Assembly: GCF_004004515.1 (NCBI RefSeq)
Contig: NZ_RXOL01000013.1
Coordinates: 1 to 52,203, forward strand
Origin: Croceicoccus ponticola
Lineage (GTDB): Bacteria > Pseudomonadota > Alphaproteobacteria > Sphingomonadales > Sphingomonadaceae
Reading direction: 5' to 3'
DNA length: 52,203 bases
In this document: one piece after another, positions 26,812 through 35,637 of the stretch
How positions within the stretch are numbered: the stretch's first letter is position 1
Layout: each line of letters opens with the position of its first letter
The notes under the pieces: model-generated
Databases searched by the model: none
Seen by the model: only the letters and a program-made list of their open reading frames with translations
Told to the model about the DNA's origin: nothing
Translations under genes and position numbers: made by a program

Positions 26812-29247
26812 ATGAGCCGCAGAAATTTCCGGAACAGCACTGCCAGCATCGCTATTCTAACGGCGCTCCTGCCGGTAATGGCACTTGCACAGGAAGCACC
26901 CGCTCCCGATGACGGCGCCCCAAGCGAGGGTCTGACCGAAATCGTTGTTACCGCGAACAAGCGGGCGCAAAATCTTCAAGATGTCAGCGCCAGCGTGCAG
27001 GCCCTGACCGGCGAAGATCTCGCAAAGGCCGGCATCAACGATGTGTCGCGGCTCGAACAGATGGCCCCCGGCCTGGTTTTCGCCAAAGGCGGCAACGACG
27101 CGAAGATCGCTCTCCGCGGTGCCAACTCGAACAGCACTTTCGGGGACAACTCTTCGATCGTCGGTGTCTTCGTCGACGGCGTCTACAAGCCCCGCGCCTC
27201 GCAACAGACACGCGCTTTCTTCGACGTGGAACGCGTCGAAGTGCTGCGCGGGCCGCAGGGTACGCTCTATGGCCGCAACACGCTCGGCGGCGCGATCAAC
27301 CTCTACACCAAGGCACCCGACCTCTCGATTCCGGGCATCTCGGGCGGGATCGACAGCCGGTTCAGCCGCTTCAACCAGTTCCGCAACGAGATGTTCGCCA
27401 ATGCCGGCATCTCCGACAGCTTCGGCGTGCGGGTTGCGGTAATGACCGACAACAGCGACGGCTGGGTCAAGAACCTTGAAGGCCGCAATCTCGGCATTGC
27501 GGACACCTTCTCGGTCCGCGGTTCGGCCCGCTACAAGCCGAGCAGCGATCTCGACGTCATCCTGCGCGTGTCCTCAATTTCGGAAAAGGGCAATCCGGCC
27601 GGCATGTTCGCCATCAACGGCGCTTGCCGCACCGTGCAGCCGAACGGCCTGACCGACCCCTTCGGTCCTGAATTCGATTGCCAGAATCCGCGTCGCGGTT
27701 CGGGCGGAACGGTCGATTTCGACATGCTCGACGGCCAGCCCGGCATGTCGAACAAGGACCGTCGCACCGTGTCGCGCGACTTCGTCAACAACGACAGCCT
27801 GCGCGAAACCAATGCAACGCTCGACGTGACTGCCGGCCTTGGCACCATGCAGCTGCGCTCGATCAGTTCCTATACAGAATATACGTCGCTGCTCGGCAAC
27901 GACGCCGACTATAGCTCCAATCCCAACGCACGCGAATGGGTGGAAGAAAACAACAAGTCCTATACGCAGGAATTGCAGCTGATCTCGCAGTGGGATGGCC
28001 CACTCAGCATGACGGTGGGCGGTTATGCTTCCTATGACGAGTTGTTTTTCTCATATTCCTCGCTGCGCCACACGCAGGACAATCTCGCCGCCCGGCCGAC
28101 TGCCACGTCGACCAACGGTGTGACGCTGCCTGTTCTGACCGGCACGCCGCTGCTCTCGCTCGACAACGTGATCAACAGCATGTCGAACACCACGCAGATG
28201 ATCAATTCGCGCTACCTTGGTGCATTTGGCGAACTGACCTTTGCCGTGATGCCTGAATGGCGCGTCATCGGCGGCGTGCGTTACAACAACGAGCGCAAGC
28301 ACGCGAAGAACGGCAATGCGGTCTATGTCGGCGACCTGACCCCGAACAGCCCGCCGACCGACCCGCGGGAAGTATTTCCGTTCGACTGGTCGACCGCGAC
28401 TGCGAAAAGCGACGTGCGCGCCACGTTCGAGAACGTGACCTGGCGTGCGGGCACCGAATATGACGTGGCCGACGACGTCATGGCTTATTTCACCGCCTCG
28501 ACCGGCTTCCTGTCGGGCGCGATGAACCAGAACGGCACGGTCACGCAGCCGCAGAAGTCCCGTTCTTTCGAACTCGGTCTCAAGTCCCGCTTCTGGGATC
28601 GTCGCGCGGAACTGAACATCGCACTGTTCAAGGCGCGCTATTCGGATCTGGCGACCACTTTCCAGGTAGCGAACCCCGCCAACCCCGGATCGTTCATCAC
28701 GATGTCGTCGAACGGAGGCGTCCTGAACGCAAAGGGCGTCGAAGTCACCGGCGCGCTCTTGCCGGTCGACAGCTGGAAGATCTCGTTCGGTGCGGCCCTG
28801 CTCGATGCCAAGTACGGCAAGTTCGGCATGAACCTGCCAGGCGGCTTCCAGGTGCTCAACGGCGCAGTCCCGGCCAGCCGCTTCATCGACCTGTCGGGTT
28901 ATCGTCCGCCCTACACCCCGAAGTTCAGCTTCACTTTCGGGACCAGCTACGACATCGACGTCGGCTTCGGTTACCTGACGCCGCAGGCGCAGATGCGCTA
29001 TTCGAGCAGCTACTTCGCCCATGGCGGCCTGCCGTTCGACCTGTCGGGTTACCAGCCGAGCTTCACGCAGACCGACGTGCGCCTTGCCCTGTCAGACTAC
29101 GAAAGCCGCTATGGCCTCGAATTCTTCGTCGAGAACATCGAGGACGAGATGCTGAACCAGCGTACGCAGACGGGCGGCGACGGCTTGCAGCAGGCCAACT
29201 GGGGCATGCCTCGCAACTATGGCGTGCGCACCCGGATCACGTTCTAA
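26812..29247 (+). CDS. TonB-dependent outer-membrane receptor
   Basis: 811 residues. A signal peptide ends at MALAQ (about residue 26). A TonB box LTEIVVTANKRAQ precedes the plug with VERVEVLRGPQGTLYG and GGAINLYT. The barrel ends in RTRITF, with the terminal Phe of outer-membrane proteins. It is divergent from the MFS/asparaginase operon and carries a candidate LacI operator in its leader, so it is likely the outer-membrane gate for the substrate of the LacI-controlled pathway. A strong terminator follows. Confidence 0.94.
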   Translation: MSRRNFRNSTASIAILTALLPVMALAQEAPAPDDGAPSEGLTEIVVTANKRAQNLQDVSASVQALTGEDLAKAGINDVSRLEQMAPGLVFAKGGNDAKIALRGANSNSTFGDNSSIVGVFVDGVYKPRASQQTRAFFDVERVEVLRGPQGTLYGRNTLGGAINLYTKAPDLSIPGISGGIDSRFSRFNQFRNEMFANAGISDSFGVRVAVMTDNSDGWVKNLEGRNLGIADTFSVRGSARYKPSSDLDVILRVSSISEKGNPAGMFAINGACRTVQPNGLTDPFGPEFDCQNPRRGSGGTVDFDMLDGQPGMSNKDRRTVSRDFVNNDSLRETNATLDVTAGLGTMQLRSISSYTEYTSLLGNDADYSSNPNAREWVEENNKSYTQELQLISQWDGPLSMTVGGYASYDELFFSYSSLRHTQDNLAARPTATSTNGVTLPVLTGTPLLSLDNVINSMSNTTQMINSRYLGAFGELTFAVMPEWRVIGGVRYNNERKHAKNGNAVYVGDLTPNSPPTDPREVFPFDWSTATAKSDVRATFENVTWRAGTEYDVADDVMAYFTASTGFLSGAMNQNGTVTQPQKSRSFELGLKSRFWDRRAELNIALFKARYSDLATTFQVANPANPGSFITMSSNGGVLNAKGVEVTGALLPVDSWKISFGAALLDAKYGKFGMNLPGGFQVLNGAVPASRFIDLSGYRPPYTPKFSFTFGTSYDIDVGFGYLTPQAQMRYSSSYFAHGGLPFDLSGYQPSFTQTDVRLALSDYESRYGLEFFVENIEDEMLNQRTQTGGDGLQQANWGMPRNYGVRTRITF

Positions 29248-29316
29248 GGTCCCTCGACACCCCTGCGTCGGACAGGGCGACGGCCCGACGCCCGGCGCAG
29301 GAGTGGCAATACAAAA

Positions 29317-29349
29317 GGGAGGCGGTCCGAGCGGATCGCCTCCCTTTTT
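29317..29349 (+). terminator. Intrinsic terminator of the TonB receptor gene
   Basis: GGGAGGCG (29317-29324) pairs with CGCCTCCC (29337-29344), with further pairing of TCCG and CGGA inside, and is followed by TTTTT. It lies 70 bases after the receptor stop. A-residues before the stem make it workable in both directions. Confidence 0.88.
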
Positions 29350-29552
29350 CATTTACGCGAGGCCAGTCGCGTTCGCTGAATTACAGGCTGGCGAGGTCGC
29401 AGATTGGACAGCCTTGCCGCGGCCGCCATGGCCGATTAGCTCAGGGTGCAAGGCATATGCCAGTCGAGCACCACGCACCTTTCCCGTCGACTACAAATGA
29501 AAAGGGGCTGGCCCTGCGGCCACCCCCCCTGCACTTTATCCAGTCTGCTGCG

Positions 29553-30596
29553 TCATGCGGCGGCGGGGCGGGCACCGATGATCTGGGCCATCACGGCGAT
29601 CTCGTCGAAGAGGCGCCATTCGCGCAGAATCTTGCCGTCTTTCATCTCGAAGTGGGCCGCCCCCATGATCTTCACTGGCTTGCCCGTCGTCGGGCCATAG
29701 AGCGGAACGCCGCTGTATGTGCCGTGCAGTGTCCATATCGCGGCGATGCGCATACCCAATTCGTCCGACTGGCACACGACCAGGTCGCGCACCTCAATCC
29801 GGCCGTCGGGGAACGCGGCCAAGAGGTCGATGATCTGCTGCTGGTAGCCGTCGATCCCCTGTGCGCGATGCATGCGGACAGTGTGGCAAACGACCTTGGA
29901 ATCGCAGTACGCCGACACTCGGTCGAAACGCTTGCGGTTCCATACCTCGTTATACATCGCCACAATGGTGTCGCATTCAGGCTGAAAACGATCGGGCCGC
30001 TTGCCCGAAATCCCTTCCTTCGCAGGCTCTGGGTAACTACCGGCGAAGGCTGGCGTGTCGTCGGTGATCGCGAGCGTTTCACCCGTCACGGGCGATGCGC
30101 GCACCATGTCGGCCGCGACTTGCTCCGGATCGATGCCAAGCGACTGGAGCACGGCGTATTCGTCACGCACCAGCCACTCTTCGACAACCTTGCCATCCTG
30201 CACGACGCAGTGGGCAATCGTACGCGAGATCCAGTTGCGCCCGGTCGGCGGGCCGTATGTCCAGTGACCGAGATTGGTCCCGGTCTTGAGCACACGGTGC
30301 GAACTGATGAAGCCCATCGGCCCGCGCTGTTCCCACACGACATCTTCGCCAGAACCGCCACCGCCATTTGGAAAGGCGCTCATTTTCTGGACGCTGTTCG
30401 TCAGGACATGCTCGAAATCATATGTCTCGCCATAGGCGGTATGGACCTTGATATCGTCGGCATAGTGTTCGCCCAGCCGGCCAAGGCCCTTTTCGATCCA
30501 GATCTGGTCTGTCCAGCTTAGAATGTAATCGCGAGGGTCGCGGAACGGAGCGTAGGCAGCCGGATCAAGATCGGCGAGAGGATCGAATTTTTGCAT
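29553..30596 (-). CDS. Tandem SnoaL-like/NTF2-fold protein
   Basis: 347 residues made of two NTF2-like domains. The first is about residues 25-175 (DYILSWTDQIWIEKGLGRL, then HCVVQDGKVVEEWLVRDEY). The second is about 215-345 (IVAMYNEVWNRKRFDRVSAY, then AAHFEMKDGKILREWRLFDE). Each domain ends with the DGK-hydrophobic-x-E-W pattern of SnoaL-type polyketide cyclase/ester cyclase proteins, which bind small hydrophobic ligands and act as cyclases, isomerases, dehydratases or hydrolases. The gene follows lacI on the same strand and has a GCAT-N4-ATGC palindrome just before its start, so it belongs to the same regulon. Its reaction is unknown. Confidence 0.85.
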   Translation of the reverse strand: MQKFDPLADLDPAAYAPFRDPRDYILSWTDQIWIEKGLGRLGEHYADDIKVHTAYGETYDFEHVLTNSVQKMSAFPNGGGGSGEDVVWEQRGPMGFISSHRVLKTGTNLGHWTYGPPTGRNWISRTIAHCVVQDGKVVEEWLVRDEYAVLQSLGIDPEQVAADMVRASPVTGETLAITDDTPAFAGSYPEPAKEGISGKRPDRFQPECDTIVAMYNEVWNRKRFDRVSAYCDSKVVCHTVRMHRAQGIDGYQQQIIDLLAAFPDGRIEVRDLVVCQSDELGMRIAAIWTLHGTYSGVPLYGPTTGKPVKIMGAAHFEMKDGKILREWRLFDEIAVMAQIIGARPAAA

Positions 30597-30616
30597 AAGG
30601 ATCTTTCACAAATTTT

Positions 30617-30628
30617 GCATCCCAATGC
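30617..30628. promoter_or_regulatory. Candidate LacI operator before the SnoaL-like gene
   Basis: GCATCCCAATGC matches GCAT-N4-ATGC and lies 21 bases upstream of the SnoaL-like start codon, in the gap after the lacI stop. A further GGATGCA half site follows at 30634-30640. Confidence 0.55.
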
Positions 30629-30654
30629 TAAGCGGATGCAGATTTTGGTCAAGC

Positions 30655-31710
30655 CTAATCTATGCGGGCGCTGCTGCCTTCGACCAATTCGCCGGAGAAC
30701 ACGCGCTTTTCGGTCGCCATCGAAGGCTCCTCGATTCGAGCGACGAGCATGTCGACGGCCGCCTTGACCATCGATGCGACGGGCTGGCGCACGGTGGTAA
30801 GCTGATAGCCGCCCCACTGACCCGGCGCGTAACCGTCGAAGCCGACGACCGAAACATCGTCTGGAACCTTGAGGGAAAGGGCGAGCCGCGCCTCGTCGAT
30901 GCAACCGATCGCCATCAGATCGTTTGCGCAGACAATGGCATCGGGACGCTTCTTGCCGCCGCACAGACCGCGCATAGCCTCGCGCCCGCCAGCGTAGGTG
31001 AAGTCGCTGTGCACGACCTGCGGCGCAGCGCAGCCAAGTGCCGCCAACTTGTCGAGCGCACCGCGCAGGCGCATCCGGCTGACGACGGATGCTTCGGGTC
31101 CGGCCACAATCCCGAACCGCGAATGTCCGGCACTGACCAGCTTCTCGATCAGCCAGCCCTCCCCCTCCGCGTGATCGCAGCCGACGCTATTGGCTCCCAT
31201 AACATCATATAATCTATTGATAAAAACCAGGGGAATGCCGCGCTCTCGAAGCACACCGATCTGCTCGACCGAAAGCTCCGCCGCCGAGATCACGCCATCC
31301 ACCCGGTACTGCCAAAGTTGTTGGATCGCCCTGTCGGCATCAGCGTCTTGGTCGAGCGTGAAGAACAGCAGGTTGAGCCCTCGCTCAATCATATGCTGAC
31401 TCAGGATTGAGGCGAAGTCGGGATTCACGCTAAGGTTCGAAACGATGACAGCGATAAGGTTTGAACGCTTGGTGATGAGCATACGAGCAATGGCGTTGGG
31501 CTGGTAGCCGAGTTCATCTGCCGCGCGCATGATCTTGGTACGCATGCGCTCGGAAACACTCTTGCCCGGTGTGAAACAGCGAGAAACCGCAGACTGCGAC
31601 ACCCCCGCCAGTTTCGCAACATCGTAGGAAGTGACCATCCGGCCAATGGCTTGCGGGTCTCCGGACGAAGAAGATGCGTCGTGGTGTACGGCGGTTCGAG
31701 TTTTGGTCAT
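30655..31710 (-). CDS. LacI-family transcriptional regulator
   Basis: 351 residues from ATG 31710. The open frame extends to 31791 across the operator. A later ATG before VTSYDVAKLAGVSQ would give a more usual N-terminus. The helix-turn-helix DVAKLAGVSQSAVSRCF lies at about residues 29-45, followed by the hinge with ADELGYQPNAIARML. A periplasmic-binding-protein-like sensor domain then extends to the C-terminus, with DGVISAAEL, VVGFDGY and LTTVRQP. LacI proteins usually repress sugar-catabolic operons until a sugar or sugar acid binds. It sits between its likely targets, divergent from the cupin/aldolase/otn operon. Confidence 0.92.
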   Translation of the reverse strand: MTKTRTAVHHDASSSSGDPQAIGRMVTSYDVAKLAGVSQSAVSRCFTPGKSVSERMRTKIMRAADELGYQPNAIARMLITKRSNLIAVIVSNLSVNPDFASILSQHMIERGLNLLFFTLDQDADADRAIQQLWQYRVDGVISAAELSVEQIGVLRERGIPLVFINRLYDVMGANSVGCDHAEGEGWLIEKLVSAGHSRFGIVAGPEASVVSRMRLRGALDKLAALGCAAPQVVHSDFTYAGGREAMRGLCGGKKRPDAIVCANDLMAIGCIDEARLALSLKVPDDVSVVGFDGYAPGQWGGYQLTTVRQPVASMVKAAVDMLVARIEEPSMATEKRVFSGELVEGSSARID

Positions 31711-31776
31711 CCGCGATCCATAGCAAAGCCGATGCAAAATCGCGCATCGAAAATCATCGGAAATCACCCTATTGAT

Positions 31777-31790
31777 TGCATTCGGATGCA
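31777..31790. promoter_or_regulatory. Candidate LacI operator in the lacI-cupin divergent region
   Basis: TGCATTCGGATGCA is an inverted repeat TGCAT-TCGG-ATGCA, the best match to the GCAT-N4-ATGC motif in this cluster. It lies between the divergent lacI (start 31710) and cupin (start 31841) genes, as expected for autoregulation plus operon control. Confidence 0.65.
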
Positions 31791-31840
31791 CTGATATGCC
31801 GGTCCGGCTTCCGCAAGTGTATTCTGAAAGCTGGATCCCG

Positions 31841-32962
31841 ATGCCTGATACCCATTTCGCCGCGACCGACCGCCTGATCCGTTACGAAGATCTGGTCCCG
31901 TGCACGCTGGCCTTCATCGACTGCAAGATTCCCGGCTCCGATCGAAAGGTGAACTATTCGATCATCGGGGCCGGGGTGACGCAGTCGAACGAACAGTTCG
32001 TCAACCTCACCGAACCGCACGGCTTCGCGCTCGGTGTCGCAGCCATGCCGCATGGCGTCACCAATAACCTGCACATGCATTACACCGCCGAAGTCTTCAT
32101 GATCTATCGCGGCGAATGGCTCTTTCGTTGGGGTCCGGAGGGCAGGGACGGCGAAATCACCGGACGCGCGGGCGACGTCCTGTCGATGCCGACCTGGATG
32201 TTTCGCGGCTTCACAAATACCGGACCCGACGATAGCTGGATCTTTACCCTGCTCGGTCGCGACGACAGCGGTGGGGTCGTATGGCACCCGTCGATACTTG
32301 AGACAGCGGCCGAACAGGGCCTTTACCTCACCCGCGACAACATGATGGTCGATACTGCGACAGGTGCGGCGAAACCCGATGATGCGGAACTGATCCAGCC
32401 GTTGAGCCCCAGCGATATCGCAGCGATGCGGCGGGCCACGCCTGAGGAGATGGCTCGCCGCGTCGTCCGTTTCGACGACCTCGCGTGGTCGCCCGCCGCC
32501 CTGCTCGACAGCGTGTTGGCCGGCCACGCCTCGTTCGTGGCACCGGTGATTGGGGCGGGCATGACCGAAGATCGCAACGCGGTTGCCCCTATTTCGGACC
32601 CGCACGGCTTCATGCTCGAATATGTCCGCCTTCCTGTTGGTAATAAGATCGGCGCTTATCGCATCGCGCCCAAGCAGGTAGTGATTGTCCGCAAGGGCAA
32701 GCTGGAGATCGAACTAGGTGAAGGCGAAAACGCGACCCGCGCCCTTGCCGAGCCTTGGTCGACCTTCTCGGTGCCGGCGAACACCTGGCGCACTTTCCGC
32801 TCGTCAGGTGACGAAGAAGCACTCTTTACGCTTACCACGGCCGGCGATGCCCGTCCGGAGATCGAATGGTCGAACGAAATCGTGGCAGAGGCCAGGGACG
32901 CGGGCGTTGGTCGCGATCCCAACGGCAATCTTGCGCCCGCGCACCTGTTGCCGGCCGCCTGA
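31841..32962 (+). CDS. Bicupin protein
   Basis: 373 residues from ATG 31841. The open frame starts at 31772 inside the operator, so the later ATG is preferred, although its ribosome site is weak. The first cupin (about residues 60-160) has the metal motif LHMHYTAEVFMIYRG and a second motif GDVLSMPTWMFRGF. The second cupin (about 235-345) has lost the HxH pair (IAPKQVVIVRKG), so only one metal site is likely. Such bicupins include dioxygenases, isomerases and lyases acting on acids. As first gene of an acid-sugar operon it may be an isomerase or dehydratase; this is inference. Confidence 0.82.
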   Translation: MPDTHFAATDRLIRYEDLVPCTLAFIDCKIPGSDRKVNYSIIGAGVTQSNEQFVNLTEPHGFALGVAAMPHGVTNNLHMHYTAEVFMIYRGEWLFRWGPEGRDGEITGRAGDVLSMPTWMFRGFTNTGPDDSWIFTLLGRDDSGGVVWHPSILETAAEQGLYLTRDNMMVDTATGAAKPDDAELIQPLSPSDIAAMRRATPEEMARRVVRFDDLAWSPAALLDSVLAGHASFVAPVIGAGMTEDRNAVAPISDPHGFMLEYVRLPVGNKIGAYRIAPKQVVIVRKGKLEIELGEGENATRALAEPWSTFSVPANTWRTFRSSGDEEALFTLTTAGDARPEIEWSNEIVAEARDAGVGRDPNGNLAPAHLLPAA

Positions 32963-32963
32963 C

Positions 32964-33722
32964 ATGCGCCCCAACACGCTTCGCAGGCTGAAGGCCGAGG
33001 GCAAACCCATCGTCAACGCATGGCTTTCCATCGGCGCGCCTTATGCCGCCGAAGCGATCGCGCATCAGGGCTTCGACGCCGCCACCATCGACTGCCAGCA
33101 CGGCATGATCGGTTTCGACACCGCCATCGCGATGCTGCAGGCGGTGTCGAGCACGCCGGCGATCCCGATGGTTCGCCCCTCCGGTCTCGCCCCGGCGGAA
33201 ATCATGCGATTTCTCGACGCGGGCAGTTACGGCGTCATATGTCCAATGATCTCGACAGCCGACGACGCGGCGAGGCTCGTTGCCGCGTGCCGGTATCCAC
33301 CGAAAGGGGTACGCTCGTTCGGCCCGGCACGCGGGATGCTTTACGGCGGCGCGGACTACCTCGATCATGCCAACGACGAAATCCTCGTCCTTGCGATGAT
33401 CGAGACGCGCGAAGGGCTCGATAACCTCGACACGATCCTTGACGTTGAGGGACTGGATGGCATTTATGTCGGGCCTAACGATCTTGGCCTCGCCTTAGGC
33501 CACCGCCCGCTAAACGAACCTGAGGACGGCCCGGTGGCGGAAGCGATCGAGCACGTTCGCGCCGCAACAAATGTCCGCGGGCTCATCAGCGGCATTTTCT
33601 GCAGCAACGGTACCGCCGCGGCGATGCGCGTTGCACAGGGCTTCGATCTTGTCACTCCCGGCAACGACGCGGCCTTGCTGCGCGCCACAATGGCGGATGC
33701 GGTAAAGGCCACGCGGCGGTGA
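32964..33722 (+). CDS. HpcH/HpaI-family class II aldolase
   Basis: 252 residues, one base after the cupin stop. NAWLSIGAPYAAEAIAH, IDCQHG, DAGSYGVICPMI and MIETREGLDNLD are the hallmarks of 2-keto-3-deoxy acid aldolases (HpaI, RhmA, GarL). They use a divalent metal bound by the Glu in IETR and the nearby Asp to release pyruvate from a 2-oxo acid. In this operon it probably cleaves a 2-keto-3-deoxy sugar acid. The exact substrate cannot be told. Confidence 0.92.
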   Translation: MRPNTLRRLKAEGKPIVNAWLSIGAPYAAEAIAHQGFDAATIDCQHGMIGFDTAIAMLQAVSSTPAIPMVRPSGLAPAEIMRFLDAGSYGVICPMISTADDAARLVAACRYPPKGVRSFGPARGMLYGGADYLDHANDEILVLAMIETREGLDNLDTILDVEGLDGIYVGPNDLGLALGHRPLNEPEDGPVAEAIEHVRAATNVRGLISGIFCSNGTAAAMRVAQGFDLVTPGNDAALLRATMADAVKATRR

Positions 33723-34411
33723 CCAAAAGCGCCGTCTTTCTCGCGGGCACCTTGTGCGACGATCGGGTTTTCGGCTGCCTGCCGCACCGATTTCAGAACT
33801 CAAAGGTCCTCGACCATTCGGCACTCGGCGATGCCCGGATTGCAGCACTAAATATGGTCGAGGCGATCCCACCCGGCACGCTCGGCATTGCGTTTTCGCT
33901 AGGATCATGGGTTCTGCTCGAATTGGCCCGGCTTGCGCCTGATCGGTTCAGCGGCATCGTCCTAATCAGCGGCAACGCCTTTCCCGATGCGCCGGAAAAT
34001 GCAGCCAAGCGACGCGAACGGGTCGCGCGGGCGCGGGAAGAGGGCTTTGCCGCGCTCTTCGCCGACGATTGGGATCACATAATCGGGCGGGAGCGCAGGT
34101 ACGATCCGGCGGTGCGGTCCCTGATCGTGAAAATGGCAGAGGCGATCGGCCACGACCGACATGAGCAGCAGACCGAGATGAACATCAGCCGCCCCGACTT
34201 GCGCACCATGGTGGAGAACCCGCCCGTACCCATCCACGTGATCGCCGGCTCGGATGACGGCCTTTGCCCGCGCAATCGTTACGAGCAGGCCGCTGCCGCC
34301 CCCGGCTCAAGCCTGACGGTTCTTGAGGGTGTGGGGCATTATGTCCCTCTCGAAGCCCCCGATGCACTGCTTGGAGTGATCGATCGTCTGTTTCCGGAGT
34401 ATGCGGCATGA
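33719..34411 (+). CDS. Alpha/beta hydrolase
   Basis: 230 residues from GTG 33719, overlapping the aldolase stop as GTGA. The nucleophile elbow reads AFSLGS, a variant of GxSxG with Ala in the first position. The acid is probably in GSDDGLCP, and the catalytic His is in EGVGHYVPLEAPD near the end. All three triad members are therefore present. It could be a lactonase or esterase feeding the sugar-acid pathway. It is translationally coupled to genes on both sides. Confidence 0.85.
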   Translation: MTKSAVFLAGTLCDDRVFGCLPHRFQNSKVLDHSALGDARIAALNMVEAIPPGTLGIAFSLGSWVLLELARLAPDRFSGIVLISGNAFPDAPENAAKRRERVARAREEGFAALFADDWDHIIGRERRYDPAVRSLIVKMAEAIGHDRHEQQTEMNISRPDLRTMVENPPVPIHVIAGSDDGLCPRNRYEQAAAAPGSSLTVLEGVGHYVPLEAPDALLGVIDRLFPEYAA

Positions 34412-35637
34412 TCCTGGGCTGCATTGCAGACGACTTTACCGGCGCGGGCGACATCGCCGGGCTGATCGCTGCAGAGGGCATGCGGACAAGCCTTTTCACC
34501 AGCGTCGATGATATCGGCAGCCGGTCCTGTGAGGCGGGTGTCGTCGCGCTGAAAACGCGCTCGCTCCCGGTCGAAGTCGCGGTTCAGCAATCGCTGGCCG
34601 CGCTGGAACTGCTGCTGCAAGCCGGGTGCAGCCAGATCGTCTTCAAATACTGCTCGACTTTCGATTCGACGCCGAGGGGTAACATCGGCCCCGTCGCCGA
34701 AGCGCTTGCCGCCCGGCTCGGCGTCGAGACCGCAATCGTGTGCCCCTCATTCCCCGCAAACGGCCGTACGGTCTATCAGGGCAACCTCTTCGTCGGCGAC
34801 GTGCCTTTAGCCGAAAGCGGCATGCGCGATCATCCGCTGACTCCGATGACCGACAGTGACCTGCGCCGATGGCTCGCTCCGCAAACCTCGCTTGCCGTGG
34901 CGCACATTCCGCTCCAACGCGTGCGGTCTGCCGGACTGGCCGACGACCTTGCCATGGCGCGCGGACTCGTCGTCGTCGATGCCGTGTCGGATCAGGACCT
35001 GCGTATCATTGCCCGCGCTGTCGCCGATGCACCGCTGGTCACCGGCGGTTCGGCCATCGGCATGGGCCTTCCCGCCAATTTCCGTGCGCGTGGCCAGATC
35101 GGCGATACGCCGGTGCCTGCGCTGTCCCGCCACGGTCCGACCTTGATCCTTTCGGGAAGCTGTTCGGTGGCATCGAACGCGCAAGTCGCCGCCTATCGTG
35201 CATCGCGTCCCGCTATCGCCGTCGATGTCGAACGACTACTCCACGGGTATCCCGTGCTGGAGGAAGTCGATGAATTTCTCGTCCGCAACGCCGCAGATAG
35301 TCCACTCGCCTATTCGACGGCACCGCCAGAACTGTCGCGGACCTTCATCGAAGCAAATGGCGGCAATCGCGCGGCCTTGGCAGTAGAGGAGCTATTGGCC
35401 GAACTTGCGACGAGGGCGGCGGCACGCGGCATCGCAAAGTTTGTGGTTGCCGGCGGCGAGACTTCGGGCGGAGTGGTCGAAGCGCTGCAACCGGGGCCGC
35501 TGCAGGTCGGCAGGATGATCGCACCCGGCGTACCTCTGCTGGCCAACGAAACGCAGACATTCGCACTCAAGTCGGGCAACTTCGGGTCTGAGAACTTCTT
35601 GCACGAGGCAGTTGCCGCAATGGAGCCGACCACATGA
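34408..35637 (+). CDS. otnK: 3-oxo-tetronate kinase (four-carbon acid sugar kinase family)
   Basis: 409 residues. The N-terminal IADDFTGAGDIAGL is the substrate-side signature of the DUF1537/OtnK family. The C-terminal nucleotide domain shows VVAGGETSGGVVEAL. OtnK phosphorylates 3-oxo-tetronate to the 4-phosphate, which OtnC decarboxylates to dihydroxyacetone phosphate. It overlaps the hydrolase gene and otnC by four bases each. The usual first enzyme, an LtnD-type dehydrogenase, is not in this operon. Confidence 0.9.
   Translation: MILGCIADDFTGAGDIAGLIAAEGMRTSLFTSVDDIGSRSCEAGVVALKTRSLPVEVAVQQSLAALELLLQAGCSQIVFKYCSTFDSTPRGNIGPVAEALAARLGVETAIVCPSFPANGRTVYQGNLFVGDVPLAESGMRDHPLTPMTDSDLRRWLAPQTSLAVAHIPLQRVRSAGLADDLAMARGLVVVDAVSDQDLRIIARAVADAPLVTGGSAIGMGLPANFRARGQIGDTPVPALSRHGPTLILSGSCSVASNAQVAAYRASRPAIAVDVERLLHGYPVLEEVDEFLVRNAADSPLAYSTAPPELSRTFIEANGGNRAALAVEELLAELATRAAARGIAKFVVAGGETSGGVVEALQPGPLQVGRMIAPGVPLLANETQTFALKSGNFGSENFLHEAVAAMEPTT

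Noticed and set aside
28051-29022. 323-codon minus-strand frame inside the third TonB receptor
   Set aside because: Antisense shadow with no motif or ribosome site.
29430-29460. tRNA-like start (GGCCGATTAGCTCAGGG) between the TonB receptor and the SnoaL-like gene
   Set aside because: Only a D-arm-like string is present. No anticodon arm, T-arm (GGTTCGAATCC-like) or acceptor 3' strand can be paired downstream.
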